64,000 nt of DNA, from NCBI GenBank assembly GCA_910591455.2, contig OU342804.1:10175133-10239132 (forward strand), read 5' to 3'. Position 1 is the first letter of the stretch. Each line of letters begins with the position of its first letter. The notes under the pieces were generated by a model. That model was not told the origin of the DNA, made no database searches, and saw nothing but the letters and a program-made list of their open reading frames with translations. Shown here piece after piece: positions 53,065 to 64,000 of the stretch. Source of the stretch: Pholis gunnellus. Lineage: Eukaryota; Chordata; Actinopteri; Perciformes; Pholidae. A program made the translations under genes and the position numbers.

Positions 53065-53335
53065 TCAGAGGCTCTGCTTGATATGTAAGGTATAGTAGGA
53101 CCAAGGTTCTGGCACATAAATGAGCCCGGGGTACTTGTTGCGTAACACCGGATCGTTCCACAGATAGACCACCCACAGGGCAACCAGGAGCACAGTAACA
53201 CTGAAACTGCAGAACAGGAACAGGCCATTGCTGTCTGGACTGAGGCCTTTACGATGTTGATGTATCACCATGATAACCATGGCAAGGAAGGTGAGGAGGA
53301 AGAGTTCGGTGATTTGCCCTTCAGTGACCAGGTAC
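53065..53335 (-). CDS. cln6: CLN6 coding exon 7
   Basis: Acceptor CTTCCAG, phase 2 entry. Reads YLVTEGQITELFLLTFLAMV, SNGLFLFCSFSVTVLLVALW and ends TLHIKQSL with TGA at 53065-53067. Two hydrophobic spans; the C-terminal tail is shorter in similarity than the rest. Confidence 0.95.
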
Positions 53336-56300
53336 CTGGAAGAAATTCAGCAAGACGTTTAATTACAACAGTAACCTTTGCAATGAGCCCACAATGCGGC
53401 TGTTTCATTGTTTTGGGAAACTTTAGACATCTGTTGCACAATGAAAATATTCACTTCACTTATTATATTGGCAGTTAATTTTTAACAAAAAATGACTTTT
53501 TGACGAGAGCAGCTTGAATTTGAATTTCTGCACCAAATGAAGATGGAAGTAAATGTTTTCATCCCTCCAAAAGAAGCCATATGGTGCTGAAATACAGTTT
53601 CCAATTGTTCCAGTCAGGAAACGACTTTAATTGTTTTTTGTCAAACTTAATTTTTTGTCATTATGTAAACGTTTTTGCAAAGTCTGTGGAAAGGATATCC
53701 AATGCTACTGAAGCGCTGCATACTAACCTCCGAAACTTATAACTGAAATCCTGAACAAAGCATTTGTAATGTCATTGACTATTTATTAAACACCATTATC
53801 AGATTTATTCCACTGTTCCTTAACAATGTCCTAGCATTCAGACTACTGAAAAGGTGGCCTTTTAACAAAACCATGTATTCACGGACAATGGGCACAGAAG
53901 CTCTTCAAAAGACGTGAGGAGGCGACTGACCAATAGTAGAGAGAGCTGGGTCCCAGCAACAGACAACCAGAGGCGGGCAGCCTCTTCTGTTCTTCAGCCT
54001 TGGTGAAGCAGCCGGTGAAGTAGATGAACAGAATGATGAAGAAAGGAATATACCTAGAATAATACATGAGGCAGAAACTGTACAGTCGACTAGTCCCAGT
54101 TACATCCAAATATTTCTTTGTAAAGGGATGATGCAAACCTGGCAGGGCTGAGTGAAAGAAAGAACAATTTCGACTTTGACTTTGCTAACACCAAACTCTT
54201 TATTACCCGTCATATTGTAAAACAGAATAAACCAACTAGAGCTGAAATGAAAGATTATCCGTGACTATTTTCACAATCAAATGATTGTTGGAGGTTGAAA
54301 GGTTGTCAAACTAATTCAGTTAGTAAACCAGTCAACTCGTGCACACAGCTGCTGCCTTTACAACTAGTCTGGTAACTGTAAAATGTCAGTGCCACAGTTT
54401 AGGAAAGAAAGACAAATTCAAAGGGATTCTTATCAATTCATGTGTTCATATAAAAAAATATAGTTTTTAGACAACATTTCTGTGATTCTGCCCCTCTTTT
54501 CCTGTTGTTGGATTCCTTTTCATTGTTAACGGTCACAACAGACCTGCTCAGTCTGCTCATCCTAAAATCTGTTTTGTCTATAGAGATGGAAAAAAAAGCC
54601 ACATATTCCAGCACGCTGATGATTGGCTGCAGATGTTATTGTCTCAGCTTGTGTTCAAATTCTCTGAATCTACGTTTTCATTGGTTTCGCGCATCCATGC
54701 TTTTTTCAAAAGACACAACAAAACGTACCACATCAGGTGTCCCAGGTGTTCATCGTAATAATACAGCAGCTCAAAGGAGTCGATCTGGGTAGGAAGGACA
54801 AAGAGAAATGTTCTCATTACAATATTATCAGGATGTTTTAATGGCACTTTTAATATACTGGGTGGTATTCTGCGTCTTGGTCCTATGCCACAGTGCCACC
54901 TACTGTTCTAGTACCAGTTGCACTTTATTATGGCTGTTAAGGAGGAAACACATCCAAAGGTTGCAAATTAGAGAGAAATGCCTGAATAAATGGGCAGAGA
55001 AACATAACAAATGCAGATGCGTCTACACATAACATGAATGGACCCTGAATGGTAAGTACAAATATGATGTGAATCATTTCAAATATTCATTGCTTTTTCC
55101 ACATGAATCAGTGCTTAAGTCATCTAATAAGTCATAAATACATTGCAATGCTCTTAAAATGAAGCAAATAGTAAAACAAATGAAGAGTTTGAATTTACAC
55201 AACTTAAATTAAACAGCATCCGACAGAGCCATCTGCAGTAAAAGCACAATGTTATCAATTCTCAGAGTTGAATTGGATCAGACGTAACTCTCTCGGATGA
55301 CAGCTCTGGTGTTGACGTGTGCGTGTGCGTGTGCGTGTGCGGGGAAAAAAAGTTGTCCAGCTTAAAAATCACTTGTTCCTTTATAAGGTTTCTAATACAA
55401 CGTCCACTTTTAATGTAAAACAGTATGGTAAGGAGTAGAGAATCAGATTGTTGGACATCTACATGTAAACGTTGGTTTAATAGTGATCACATTATTAAAC
55501 TGTTTTATCCCATTAACCTCCATCACTAATGGTTGCCCCACTGGCCAGGAAGCATGAGAGATACACAAGACATCAACCTTCAGAGCCAGGGATCAAATCT
55601 AGCCAGTGCCAGTCTGAACGTGAACAACATCCATCACTTAACCCACATACTATCCTCCTGCCTCCTTCTATCCTGCCCCAGATATGCTGAACATCAACCT
55701 CTTTATATCTTGTTGACAACCACGTCATTGTCAAAAGTATGACGCTCCGTGCGGGAATCAGGATGAAATAAAAAAAAAATGTGATAGCAACGACAGAGCA
55801 GAGAGAAAGAATAAGCTGCACTCCTACACAGCGGGAAAACTTCTGCTGGATCACACAGGTGTGAAAATGCTGATGTTTCGTGTGTCATGGGTGGACAAGA
55901 AAAGCTCTTTTACTTTGAAGTCACTGAGTATTCTCTGGAGAGTCGTGGCAAGCGACACAAACTGATTTTTGTTGTTGTATGACATGACATTATTACAGGT
56001 GACAATTAACAAAATATATGAATCTATTCTGTAGATGAGTATAGGGACCAGGAGTTTTGTCAACCTTGTTGAGGGAAAACTTCTCAGGGTATTCCAGTGT
56101 TCCCAGTACGCCTATCCTAGAATAAAACTGGACCGTACTCTTCTTAAACACAAGAGATACTCACCAGAGAGGCAGGTTTGAGGTCTTTGATGATGGGGTT
56201 CTCTCTGACTGACAGGTGGAGCTGGTAGCCACTCAGGATGAGCCGATGGTTGATGGAGTCTCCCACCAGGTGGATGCTGGCTCCCATCACAAACGTGATG

Positions 56301-59300
56301 ATGCAGAGGTAGACCGCTGAGCGAGGCAGCGCCCTGGGACTGCGCTCAATCAGCTGAATGGAGCAAGAACACACAGTATTCAGGACACCAACTTTATCCT
56401 AAGGGAAATTATATATATTTTTTCCCGTTTAATAATACAATCACAGGCACGGCCTCCATCCCTTCAGGGAAGCAATTAACTTGCTTTATTTCACCCTGTT
56501 TTGTACCACCTAGTGAGGCAGCTTGACATTAACATGTTGGATCTCATTAAACTGATAATCAACCGACTCACTTAACCCAGGGTTTGCCCGTCCAGCTCCA
56601 TTATGATTACAATCGCATGAAAGGGGTTTGTAATTCCAGGCCAATCGTATGCAACACTGACAGAACAAGAGCCTCGGGTGCAGTCCTCTGCAGAATATTC
56701 AGCAAAATATATATACAATACAAACACAACCGAATTCAGATTTATATGGAAAGTAGAGATTGATAAAATCATTAAAGTGCAAGGCTTGGTGTGAAAATCA
56801 ATCACAGTCTAATCATAAAGTTAATCCGTTTACAACATATTAAATGGTCTAGAATGGGACCGTGAAGGAAATACACGACAGAGATTTATTTTGGGTCTCA
56901 AGATGAACAAACTGCTATAAGGAATGAAAAATAAGCAACACAAACATTAGTACAACTAAGAGTAAGTACAGGTTTCTGTTTGTAAAGCATCGTTGCATGT
57001 TTTTCATTGTAAAAAATCATCATATCCAAAGGCTCCAGCAGGCTACATATAAATATGTAAAATAATTCTTATTCAGTCATGCCCCACAGGGAATCCCAAT
57101 CACTGTGGGGGAATGAAATACTTTCAGCATAATTAATACGCAACAGGATATGTCATTCATAATTGGCACCTCGGGTTAAGCAGCCTGCTTTGCTGTATGT
57201 TTGAGCTGTGTTGAAAGGTGATGCAAATATTTTTTTTAATTATTATTTTATATATATATATTATATGAATCGTGAAGAAGAAAACGGTTTCCTGTTTGTG
57301 TGCTCTTTGTCACAGGCAATTATGTTATCGTCAATTATTAGTAGGTAGGCTGTGCACATGTTTTATTGTGGTGGTAAAAATGTAAAAGCTTTTTGGGTTT
57401 AAATCAGCCTGATATAGAGAACATACTGCTGATTCGTTGCATTTGCCTCTCTCACAATCACCAAAGCGCTCCGGTGTGTTAACACTTACCTTGAGCATTA
57501 GGAACGGTGTTATGACATTGTAGGCCATGTGGAAATAGTCTCCAGCACTGGGCTTGTTCAGGGGAAACCACTCCAGAGGAAGGGTTATCTAATACACACG
57601 ACACCAAGAAAGTATTTACTGTTCATTCCTCCATGAAATGTGGTGTAACCATCCATTTTTACCATCATTATTTCACCAAAAAACGTGCATTGATCTTCCT
57701 TACCATGACAATGGGTCTGCCAAAGTCCAATATCCAGTTCTGCAGAGTCAGACAGAACCACAGGTCAAAGTGGAAATGCGGCCTCTTCTGCTGTGGCACA
57801 TTCTCCTTCAAACCACCAGGAGTGCTGTCAACATACATTTACAGTGACTGTAAGTCGTTGTAATAAAGCAACGTTACAAAAGCAAAGGGGCAGAAAAGAG
57901 GTTGAGCGTTTAACAGACATGTTGGGAATACTGTAGTAAAGTGAGGTTTATAGTATTTACTACTGCGGTAAATTCAGGTTAAAACACATGGTGGCCTTTG
58001 CTGCTTTTTACTAATCTACTTAATTACTATTATAAATGTTTGGCCACGTGATCCTTCATATAAAATGTAACAACGCACTTTGCTTAGCAATAGTCATACG
58101 AATGCAAGATGGTATGGTACATATCTAATATAAATGAAACAAACCTTTCTGGAAGTATTTGCCCTGGAGAGTTTGAATATTCTAGCTGCAGGAATCTAGC
58201 AGATTATGGTAAATATGTAGAAAACGTCAATTGCACAATGTAGCGTATAAATACCATCATACAGTACGTTTTCCATTACGACAATCTGTCTTTTTTCATT
58301 TCTTCCTGCACTAAATGGAATCACAGTCTGATGAAGTTTGCACCAGCGGCTGTGGATTTGCTGACCTATTGAACTTCAATCTGCAATTTCCTGTAGCACG
58401 GTGAACGCGGACACTACGGTTCAGTATGTTTACCAGGACAACAAAAGGGTGATATGCGACTGAATACGCTGCGGGTTCTTCAGCACCTTTCTCAGTTTAT
58501 GCAAAAGGAACATTGGCTGCTCCTCAACACATAGACATGGATTACTAATAGAGCTGTCAACCTTCACGTCTGCCGGAAAGCCTCACTCCTGTCATTCATA
58601 CATCCAATCCCTACTGGCACAGTTCTGTGGCATTTTCATATTACCTGACATTTGTTACATCTCTCATTTTGTCAGATTTGAGTATATTGACAAGCGTCTT
58701 TTATTGAATCCTGAGATGTCCTTCTGGGGGATTACCTGTAGCCTATTCTGTTTATTCTAGCTGTTTTGTGATTTACTAGAAGTGCTAATTTGACAGCTAG
58801 ATGCTATACTTTTGGGGGGAGGGGGATGTGGTTTCCTTGTTATTGTAGACTTGCTAACAAACCAATGTATGCACCGTGTTTGCTCCAACGCTTGTTTATG
58901 GTATCTCATCTTTTTCTAATCTGTAACCAACATCATTCAGTTTGTCGACCACTACTGTTGTCACAGTTTCACAATTACTTCCAGCAGTGCTTGTTCAGTT
59001 ATGTGATTAGACTGACTGCAGACAAGAGGAAGGGAACCAAAACCACCAGCGGCATCGCATCTGTGTTCAGTCATGTGATTAGACTGACTGCAAACAAGAG
59101 GAAGGGAACCAAAACCTCGACGGCATCACATCTCTGACATATGAAACCGAGTTTTTGTCAGTCAGTCCTTATTTATAACCACAAACAGCTACAAGACACA
59201 AGATGCAGGAGAACTAACGTTATTAAACACTAACTGGTAACAAGAGGTTATAAAGAAGTTAATTTATTAATATCCCACAGCCTCTGTAGTTTCTGAACCG

Positions 59301-59418
59301 ACTCTGCTTTCCTTCACTGACAACAAACGGCTAAAAAGGTATCCTTAACGTTAGCATAATGTACCAACCTCGTTTGTATTGTCGAGTCGTTGCCTCCACG
59401 TTTTCGTACAGACGGCAT
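53065..59418 (-). CDS. cln6: CLN6, ER transmembrane protein (ceroid lipofuscinosis 6)
   Basis: Complete predicted protein of 302 residues in seven coding exons on the minus strand with consistent phases (human: 311). CLN6 is a multi-spanning ER membrane protein that works with CLN8 to load newly made lysosomal enzymes for export to the Golgi; loss causes neuronal ceroid lipofuscinosis. Key stretches: FHFDLWFCLTLQNWILDFG, LEWFPLNKPSAGDYFHMAYN, MGASIHLVGDSINHRLILSG, SVRENPIIKDLKP, IDSFELLYYYDEHLGHLMWY and WNDPVLRNKYPGLIYVPEPW. Several hydrophobic segments fit the seven-span topology. The N-terminus before the first membrane region is short and diverged. It lies directly upstream of CALML4. The span includes introns. 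Confidence 0.95.
53336..53930 (-). other. CLN6 intron 6
   Basis: AT-rich intron without recognised elements. Confidence 0.75.
53931..54053 (-). CDS. cln6: CLN6 coding exon 6
   Basis: Acceptor TTCTAG, donor GTCAGT, phase 2 to 2. Reads YIPFFIILFIYFTGCFTKAE and GCLLLGPSSLYYW. Confidence 0.95.
54054..54728 (-). other. CLN6 intron 5
   Basis: AT-rich; 54240-54310 weakly resembles the MITE at 36229 but is too diverged to call. Confidence 0.7.
54729..54784 (-). CDS. cln6: CLN6 coding exon 5
   Basis: Acceptor TACCCAG, donor GTACGT, phase 0 to 2. Reads IDSFELLYYYDEHLGHLM, nearly identical to the mammalian segment. Confidence 0.95.
54785..56164 (-). other. CLN6 intron 4 (1.4 kb)
   Basis: Contains a GTGTGC hexamer repeat at 55316-55341; otherwise nothing recognised. 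Confidence 0.75.
55316..55341. repeat. (GTGTGC)n short tandem repeat
   Basis: About four hexamer units. Confidence 0.9.
56165..56353 (-). CDS. cln6: CLN6 coding exon 4
   Basis: Acceptor CATTCAG, donor GTGAGT, 63 codons, phase 0. Reads LIERSPRALPRSAVYLCIIT, MGASIHLVGDSINHRLILSG and ENPIIKDLKPASL. Confidence 0.96.
56354..57489 (-). other. CLN6 intron 3 (1.1 kb)
   Basis: AT-rich intron, no recognised element. Confidence 0.75.
57490..57588 (-). CDS. cln6: CLN6 coding exon 3
   Basis: Acceptor GTATTAG, donor GTAAGT, 33 codons, phase 0. Reads ITLPLEWFPLNKPSAGDYFH then MAYNVITPFLMLK. Confidence 0.95.
57704..57824 (-). CDS. cln6: CLN6 coding exon 2
   Basis: Acceptor TTGACAG, donor GTAAGG, phase 2 to 0. 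Reads TPGGLKENVPQQKRPHFHFD then LWFCLTLQNWILDFGRPIVM. Confidence 0.94.
57825..59368 (-). other. CLN6 intron 1 (1.5 kb)
   Basis: Contains two direct 72-base repeats at 58996-59138; otherwise unremarkable. Confidence 0.75.
58996..59138. repeat. Two-unit 72-bp tandem duplication
   Basis: Units start at 58996 and 59068, each CAGTYATGTGATTAGACTGA-type sequence followed by CAAGAGGAAGGGAACCAAAA and GGCATC. They differ at only a few positions, so the duplication is fairly recent. Confidence 0.85.
59369..59418 (-). CDS. cln6: CLN6 coding exon 1 (N-terminus)
   Basis: ATG at 59418-59416 gives MPSVRKRGGNDSTIQT, a basic cytoplasmic N-terminus. Only the donor GTTGGT gives the phase 2 needed by exon 2; the nearby GTACAT would break the frame. 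The position, promoter motifs and phase support it; sequence similarity is weak here, as expected. Confidence 0.7.
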
Positions 59419-59500
59419 TCTTAGCTACAGTTGGTCTAACTAATGGTAAAAGTTAACGGGGTTAAACTACAGTAAACATCTTTCTGTCAAACAACTCACA

Positions 59501-59533
59501 TTCACTTCCTGGTTTCCGCCTTGCTCCCGCCCC
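59501..59533 (-). promoter_or_regulatory. Putative CLN6 promoter motifs (ETS and GC box)
   Basis: On the minus strand, GGGGCGGG (59526-59533) and AGGAAGTGAA (59501-59510) lie 80-115 bases before the ATG. This pair is typical of TATA-less housekeeping promoters. Functional role is inferred. Confidence 0.45.
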
Positions 59534-62309
59534 TTTCGAGTCTTCCACCAATCAAACTGCAGCAGAGGAGTTAGCAATGGATTCGGGCGCAGTTAACCCT
59601 GAGTCATGATTTGTAGGCGAATCAGCAAATTCTCTGTACACAACCATGACTTCAACCCAAGTGTTAATAAAACAGGCAGATCAGAAAAATACTAGAAAAT
59701 ACATGCGTGAATAGACTAGAACATTTCACTTCCTCACGAGCACTTACCCTGAAGCAATCTGCATCCTAAAATCTTCAAAGGCTGTGTAAACAAGCACACT
59801 TATCACTTTAAGGGCATGAGCCATCTGGTTGCACTTTTGTAATTATGTTTACTGCATTGTAATTTTGGCAGTGTGTTTTTGTTGTATGTGCTAAGTGATT
59901 ATATGTTTTGTTGTTGAGCGCACCAAAATAAATTCCTAATGTAACATGTTAATATTATTGAATCTTGGGCTTTTCAAAGAATGCATTATTCAAGAAAGGT
60001 AAAAAAAAACAAATTTAACACAAGAAAAACCTGGAATATGTATGGAATATTTCCAGTCTTGAGGATGTGATTAGTCCAGCAAGCCTCCTGTTGTGGGGGA
60101 ACGCTATATCAATAATGATGCAACCATCTGTTGTGTGCAGTTCAGTTGAAAATCAAATTTGGTCTCCGATGAGCTATAAAAGCACCAAAAACTGGTCTTC
60201 CAGTTTCAGCTCATATGCACCAAACAGCTTTTTATTAATTTCAACATGTATGCAGCCTCCATCAATTCATTATTCAGAGAATGGAGACAAAATGTGTACC
60301 TGCAAGGTAACAACGTCACACTCCTAATTGCCTCTGTGGCCTGTGAGGATTACACTTCAGCAGTTGATTTGGTCTCCTATAGGAAGGTCATGTGAAGATA
60401 TAATGACAGGAGGTAATATTGATACATTTACTAATCGTGTTCGAAGGTTCAGATTATGTTGATCTCTTATCTTTAGCAGCTATACTGTTTAAGCAATATC
60501 ACTTGTATCGCCTTGGCTCCTAAATCTTACTTGCCTGCCTTTTGCCACAAGCAACATCACCTTATTTCATTCAAACAGATGAATTGATGGAGGGTCAGAC
60601 TGAAGCTCAGAGTCTAATGGGTTCTTACTTCACAATCCCTTTACCTTTCTGTCCTCACCTGACAATAAATCTACTCGGTTGAGCATTTCCAAGTCAATTA
60701 ATTATGGTGTTAACCTAACCAGATGTGTCATGTTGTGTTTGCAGAAACACTGTTTGCAGATGTTAGAGATTAAAGCATTAAAAGCCTTTAATAAATGTAT
60801 AAAACGCCATTAACATTAGAAAAAGGGATGAATCATCAACAGTAAAGCTTCATATTGCTTACAAGACTCAGTAGCTCCAATCACATTTAATTGGTTAGAT
60901 ATAAATAATATTGTCACGCACATACTTCTTACATCCATCCTATATTTATCATGTTATTATTTAAGCTCACAATTAAATAATTGGTAAAGTTTGTTTAAAG
61001 TCGAATGGCAATTTCACTTGTGTGTTCATTTAATTGGACCCAGCTTTCTACCACACTGATAAAAGCGTGATGAAATGTATTCATCAGTGTAGGTATCCCG
61101 TGACTAATGAAGCATGTAATTTGACATGCAGCGCACACATACAGCCGACATGCCTGTTAATCAGCTCTTTTCAACCTGTCTAGAGCAGAATGTACTGCGC
61201 CATTTAATTAGCCGCCACGTTCCAAAGCAAACACATCAGGGAGCAAAGGACATTTATGTTTGTGTTTATCTTCAGTTACAGCCTGTTGATGCAGATATCA
61301 GCTCATGCACGTGCAGTGGAGGGTAAACATGTAAACACAGTTCAGCAGCTGTTCAAGACACAGAAACTCTGAGTTTTCATAAAATGCATCAAATTAATGT
61401 ACTTTTAGTCTTTTAGTTGTCAAAAAATACACATTTACTTGTGCGTGTATATATGATGTCCTTTGGGGTCTTTAAGTATTTGACTCTTGCGGCAATATTC
61501 TTCTGTTATTTTTTATGCTTTATTTTGTCATAAAATTAACATTTCACATTATTACCCCAGAGTACTGTACTACCGCATGTCCCCAGAAGTCTTAAGTGGT
61601 ATCACAATTTACCCCAAACATAGATAAATTGAGAACTGTTTTTAACACATTCTTTTGATTTAGTTGTATTTTTATGCTCTTTGTATTCTGAGATTGGTTG
61701 TGTGTCTGTTATCTGGCCGTATGGTGATACTGGTGCTGTAGGGGGGGAATAGCTCATTGCATCATGTTGACTATTGTTGATATAGATTGTTTTTTTGTTT
61801 TTTTTTAAGAACGTTGGTCAGAAATGAGATCCAAGAGTTTGAACCACAAAAACAGTCTGAGCTGCTAAATTCAAAATACAGTTGTAATTTTGGTCAGTGA
61901 CCAGCAGATGTCACCTTGTTTTGCAAAAAGTTCCTTGATTGTGGCTCAGTGTGGTGCTGTACAACTTTTTCAGCCTCCCTGTGCGTCACTTTTCAACCTA
62001 TTTGAGCTCTTTTTGAAAAGTATAGGGACAACGATGCAGTGGAGAAGCAGATATATGGGTGCTTTAGTTCGTGACTGCTAGATAAAGCATGCCTTTGTAC
62101 CAACAGTAGTCATATGTGGTGATGAAATCGACATTTTTGAACGTTTTTAAACACAGACTGGTCTATTTAGTATATGCCGACTGTCAGCCTCTATCAATAG
62201 TCGCATTGGCAATCAGTGAGACAACTAGCCTACTGTTGAGTGCTGATGCTACAACGAATCTGATGGCTGTCCTGTCAGACAGCTATTCATAAGTAGGAGG
62301 AGTTATTTA

Positions 62310-62311
<2 letters not shown>

Positions 62312-62351
<40 letters not shown>
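62312..62351. repeat. (AC)n microsatellite
   Basis: Twenty AC units about 70 bases before the ATG of the last gene, so in its promoter or 5' leader. Confidence 0.97.
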
Positions 62352-62353
<2 letters not shown>

Positions 62354-62384
62354 TATCATCCTCCCCGCATCCCGTCAGGTTCAG

Positions 62385-62432
62385 ATGAAACTCCGCTCGC
62401 GCTCCTCGCTCGGCTCAACATGGACTCACTGA
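62385..62432 (+). promoter_or_regulatory. Overlapping upstream ORF before the ITGA11-like start
   Basis: ATG at 62385, 15 codons, ending in TGA at 62430 past the main ATG in another frame. If the transcript starts upstream of it, it could lower translation of the main frame. Confidence 0.35.
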
Positions 62433-62474
62433 ATTTTCTGCTCTTTCTCGCAGTCACCGCCTTCACGGTGAAAG
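62420..62474 (+). CDS. First coding exon of a secreted or membrane protein (possibly ITGA11)
   Basis: Encodes MDSLNFLLFLAVTAFTVK plus one base, a typical signal peptide, with ATG in context AACATGG and donor GTAGGC. It is preceded by a GC-rich leader. Integrin alpha-11 starts with a similar short signal-peptide exon and maps near CLN6 and CALML4 in human, which is the only reason for the suggestion. The rest of the gene is outside the window. Confidence 0.5.
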
Positions 62475-64000
62475 GTAGGCTGTCAGCGCGCGCTTTAATT
62501 GCTTTAATTAACTCCCAAACCCTGGAGAATCTTTAATAGGAGGTGTTTACGTTTCATGTGTGTAATTAACCTGCTCCATACTGGATTAATTTGCAAGCCT
62601 CGCAAATGGGGTTACATCGACTACCTGTTGTGCCAAGCACCGAGTTTTGGTAACATTAACGTTATTTAATGCTATTTGTAATCAATAGTACATAATTACC
62701 TCATGTGATATGTGAATATGAACTACTAGAAAGTATAATGTTGTGGGGGAGTTGTTCTCAACCTTTTCAGTGCTGCCCATTATGAATTAAAGTAAAATCG
62801 ACATTAGTCTGTATCAGAGTAAACCACGTTTTCAGCAATGCAGAACTCTGAATGTGGGCTAATTGTATGAAAGTGAATGACAAGACTTGCGTTTCCATTT
62901 GATGTGACGGTGCAGCGATTGGCTTTGTGCTTGTGTGTGGTTGCATTTGGTGGCAGTGTGTTTTCTCTCACTTTAAAGCTCTTTATGTACAGTAGGCATA
63001 TTTGTAACAACTGACAAACAATCTCCCATTTGCACCCTGCAATGATGTGAATGCACTTTACATGCTCATACATTTGTGATATGGAGTCATAGCGCTGTGT
63101 GTATACGGGCGATATAACCTAAAGTCTATATCACAGTATTTTTGGGGGGTTTGTGTCTGTGTAACACTGAAAAGATGATTCCACCAATGTTCACTCTCTT
63201 TGCAATGTAAGGCAACATAACATATGAAATAAAAAAATATGATATATTTATTATATTATTATATTATATATTATATATTTAATATATATTTATTGTCTTC
63301 AAATGAAAATTATTAGTAGTTTAGTTTAGTTTATTAACTGGATACCCATTAGCTGATGCCTCAGCAGCCGTTAATCTTCCTGGGCTCCACAGAAAGGACA
63401 AAACGTAATACATACAAAACGTGCAACACATGATGTGAAACAAACAGTTAAAAATAGTAGGCTACAATCATAAAAATACAAAAAGTAAAAATAGTACAGT
63501 CAGATACATAGTGCAGTCAAAGACTATTGTCGTACACAGTGCATCTGTAATTTATACAATGCACTGTGTAGTAGACACACACATGTGTTTTGGGTGGAGG
63601 AGGCTGCCCCATTATGTAAACATACTGTGATTCATTCAGAGTATCAGTGTTGTTGTGTTAACTGTATTGCAACCTGGATCTCAGCTATAAAGAATATTTT
63701 TTTAACATATTTACTGTTGTTTCACCTCTTTTTACCAAAATGGGAAGTACATTACACTTAAATTTAATTTACATCTTTGAAGAAAACGAAAGCTGACATC
63801 ATTTTTTTCATCTAAACCCACATGAAGAAAGAGTGCAGACGCTGTTTGAGCGGTACTGAACAAAACACGTGGCGGTCACCTGTAGGTAACCATAAACCGT
63901 ATAAACTGTGTGGGAGTGACAGTTAATTGGGTGTTGTATCTCCCTTGTCCTTGTGTGTGTGCTGAAACTAAAATGTGTGATTATCACTGTAAAGATGCTG
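62475..64000 (+). other. First intron of the signal-peptide gene (continues past window)
   Basis: AT-rich, with a repeat fragment at 63326-63520. No second exon recognised before the window ends. Confidence 0.5.
63326..63520. repeat. Teleost LINE-tail-like repeat
   Basis: TTTAGTTTATTAACTGGATA then CCCATTAGCTGATGCCTCAG and CTTCCTGGGCTCCACAGAAA match, from memory, a common fish repeat interpreted as the reversed 3' end of a non-LTR element. The A-rich downstream part fits this. Confidence 0.55.

Larger units (their letters stand above)
59419..62419. other. Intergenic region between divergent CLN6 and the next gene
   Basis: Three kilobases of AT-rich sequence with promoter-like motifs at the CLN6 end and a (CA)n tract at the other. 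No gene recognised inside. Confidence 0.7.

Noticed and set aside
54240..54310. Second copy of the 36229 MITE in CLN6 intron 5
   Set aside because: Only loose resemblance (ATTATTTTCA-like words) and no inverted ends; may be chance in AT-rich sequence.

Overview
This is ordinary nuclear DNA of a ray-finned (teleost) fish. Genes are split by GT-AG introns, introns carry long (CA)n, (GT)n, (TA)n and (TATC)n microsatellites, and teleost-style interspersed repeats are scattered throughout. I found no operons, CRISPR arrays, phage or plasmid genes, and no tRNA or rRNA gene. Proteins were identified by reading the exons by eye and comparing them with remembered vertebrate proteins; no database search was run.

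Layout. (1) Positions 1-42816, + strand: ADAMTS7, a secreted zinc metalloprotease. Twenty-two phase-consistent exons run from the late prodomain through catalytic, disintegrin-like, TSR1, cysteine-rich, spacer, TSR2-4, a 1.8 kb mucin/proteoglycan exon, TSR5-8 and a C-terminal PLAC module. The signal peptide and early prodomain lie upstream of the window. The PLAC exon sits alone after an 8.4 kb intron. (2) Positions 47339-50796, - strand: CALML4, a calmodulin-like light chain with degenerate EF-hands, complete in five coding exons and convergent with ADAMTS7. (3) Positions 53065-59418, - strand: CLN6, the ER membrane protein of neuronal ceroid lipofuscinosis, complete in seven coding exons. 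CLN6 followed by CALML4 in the same orientation matches the human 15q23 order as I remember it. (4) Positions 62420-62474, + strand: a first coding exon with a signal peptide, divergent from CLN6. Its identity is uncertain; ITGA11 is a guess from human neighbourhood.

The genes are not a functional pathway: an extracellular matrix protease, a microvillar myosin light chain and an ER cargo receptor happen to be neighbours. The most interesting signals are regulatory or structural. ADAMTS7 has one intron with (AC)97 near its 5' splice site and (GT)58 ending directly at its 3' splice AG, so the two tracts could pair and bridge the intron. A possible alternative last exon with its own stop and AATAAA lies inside the 8.4 kb intron. 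An 18-residue Tyr/Asp-rich motif stands out in the otherwise fast-evolving mucin exon. I saw no sign of a wholly new biological system.
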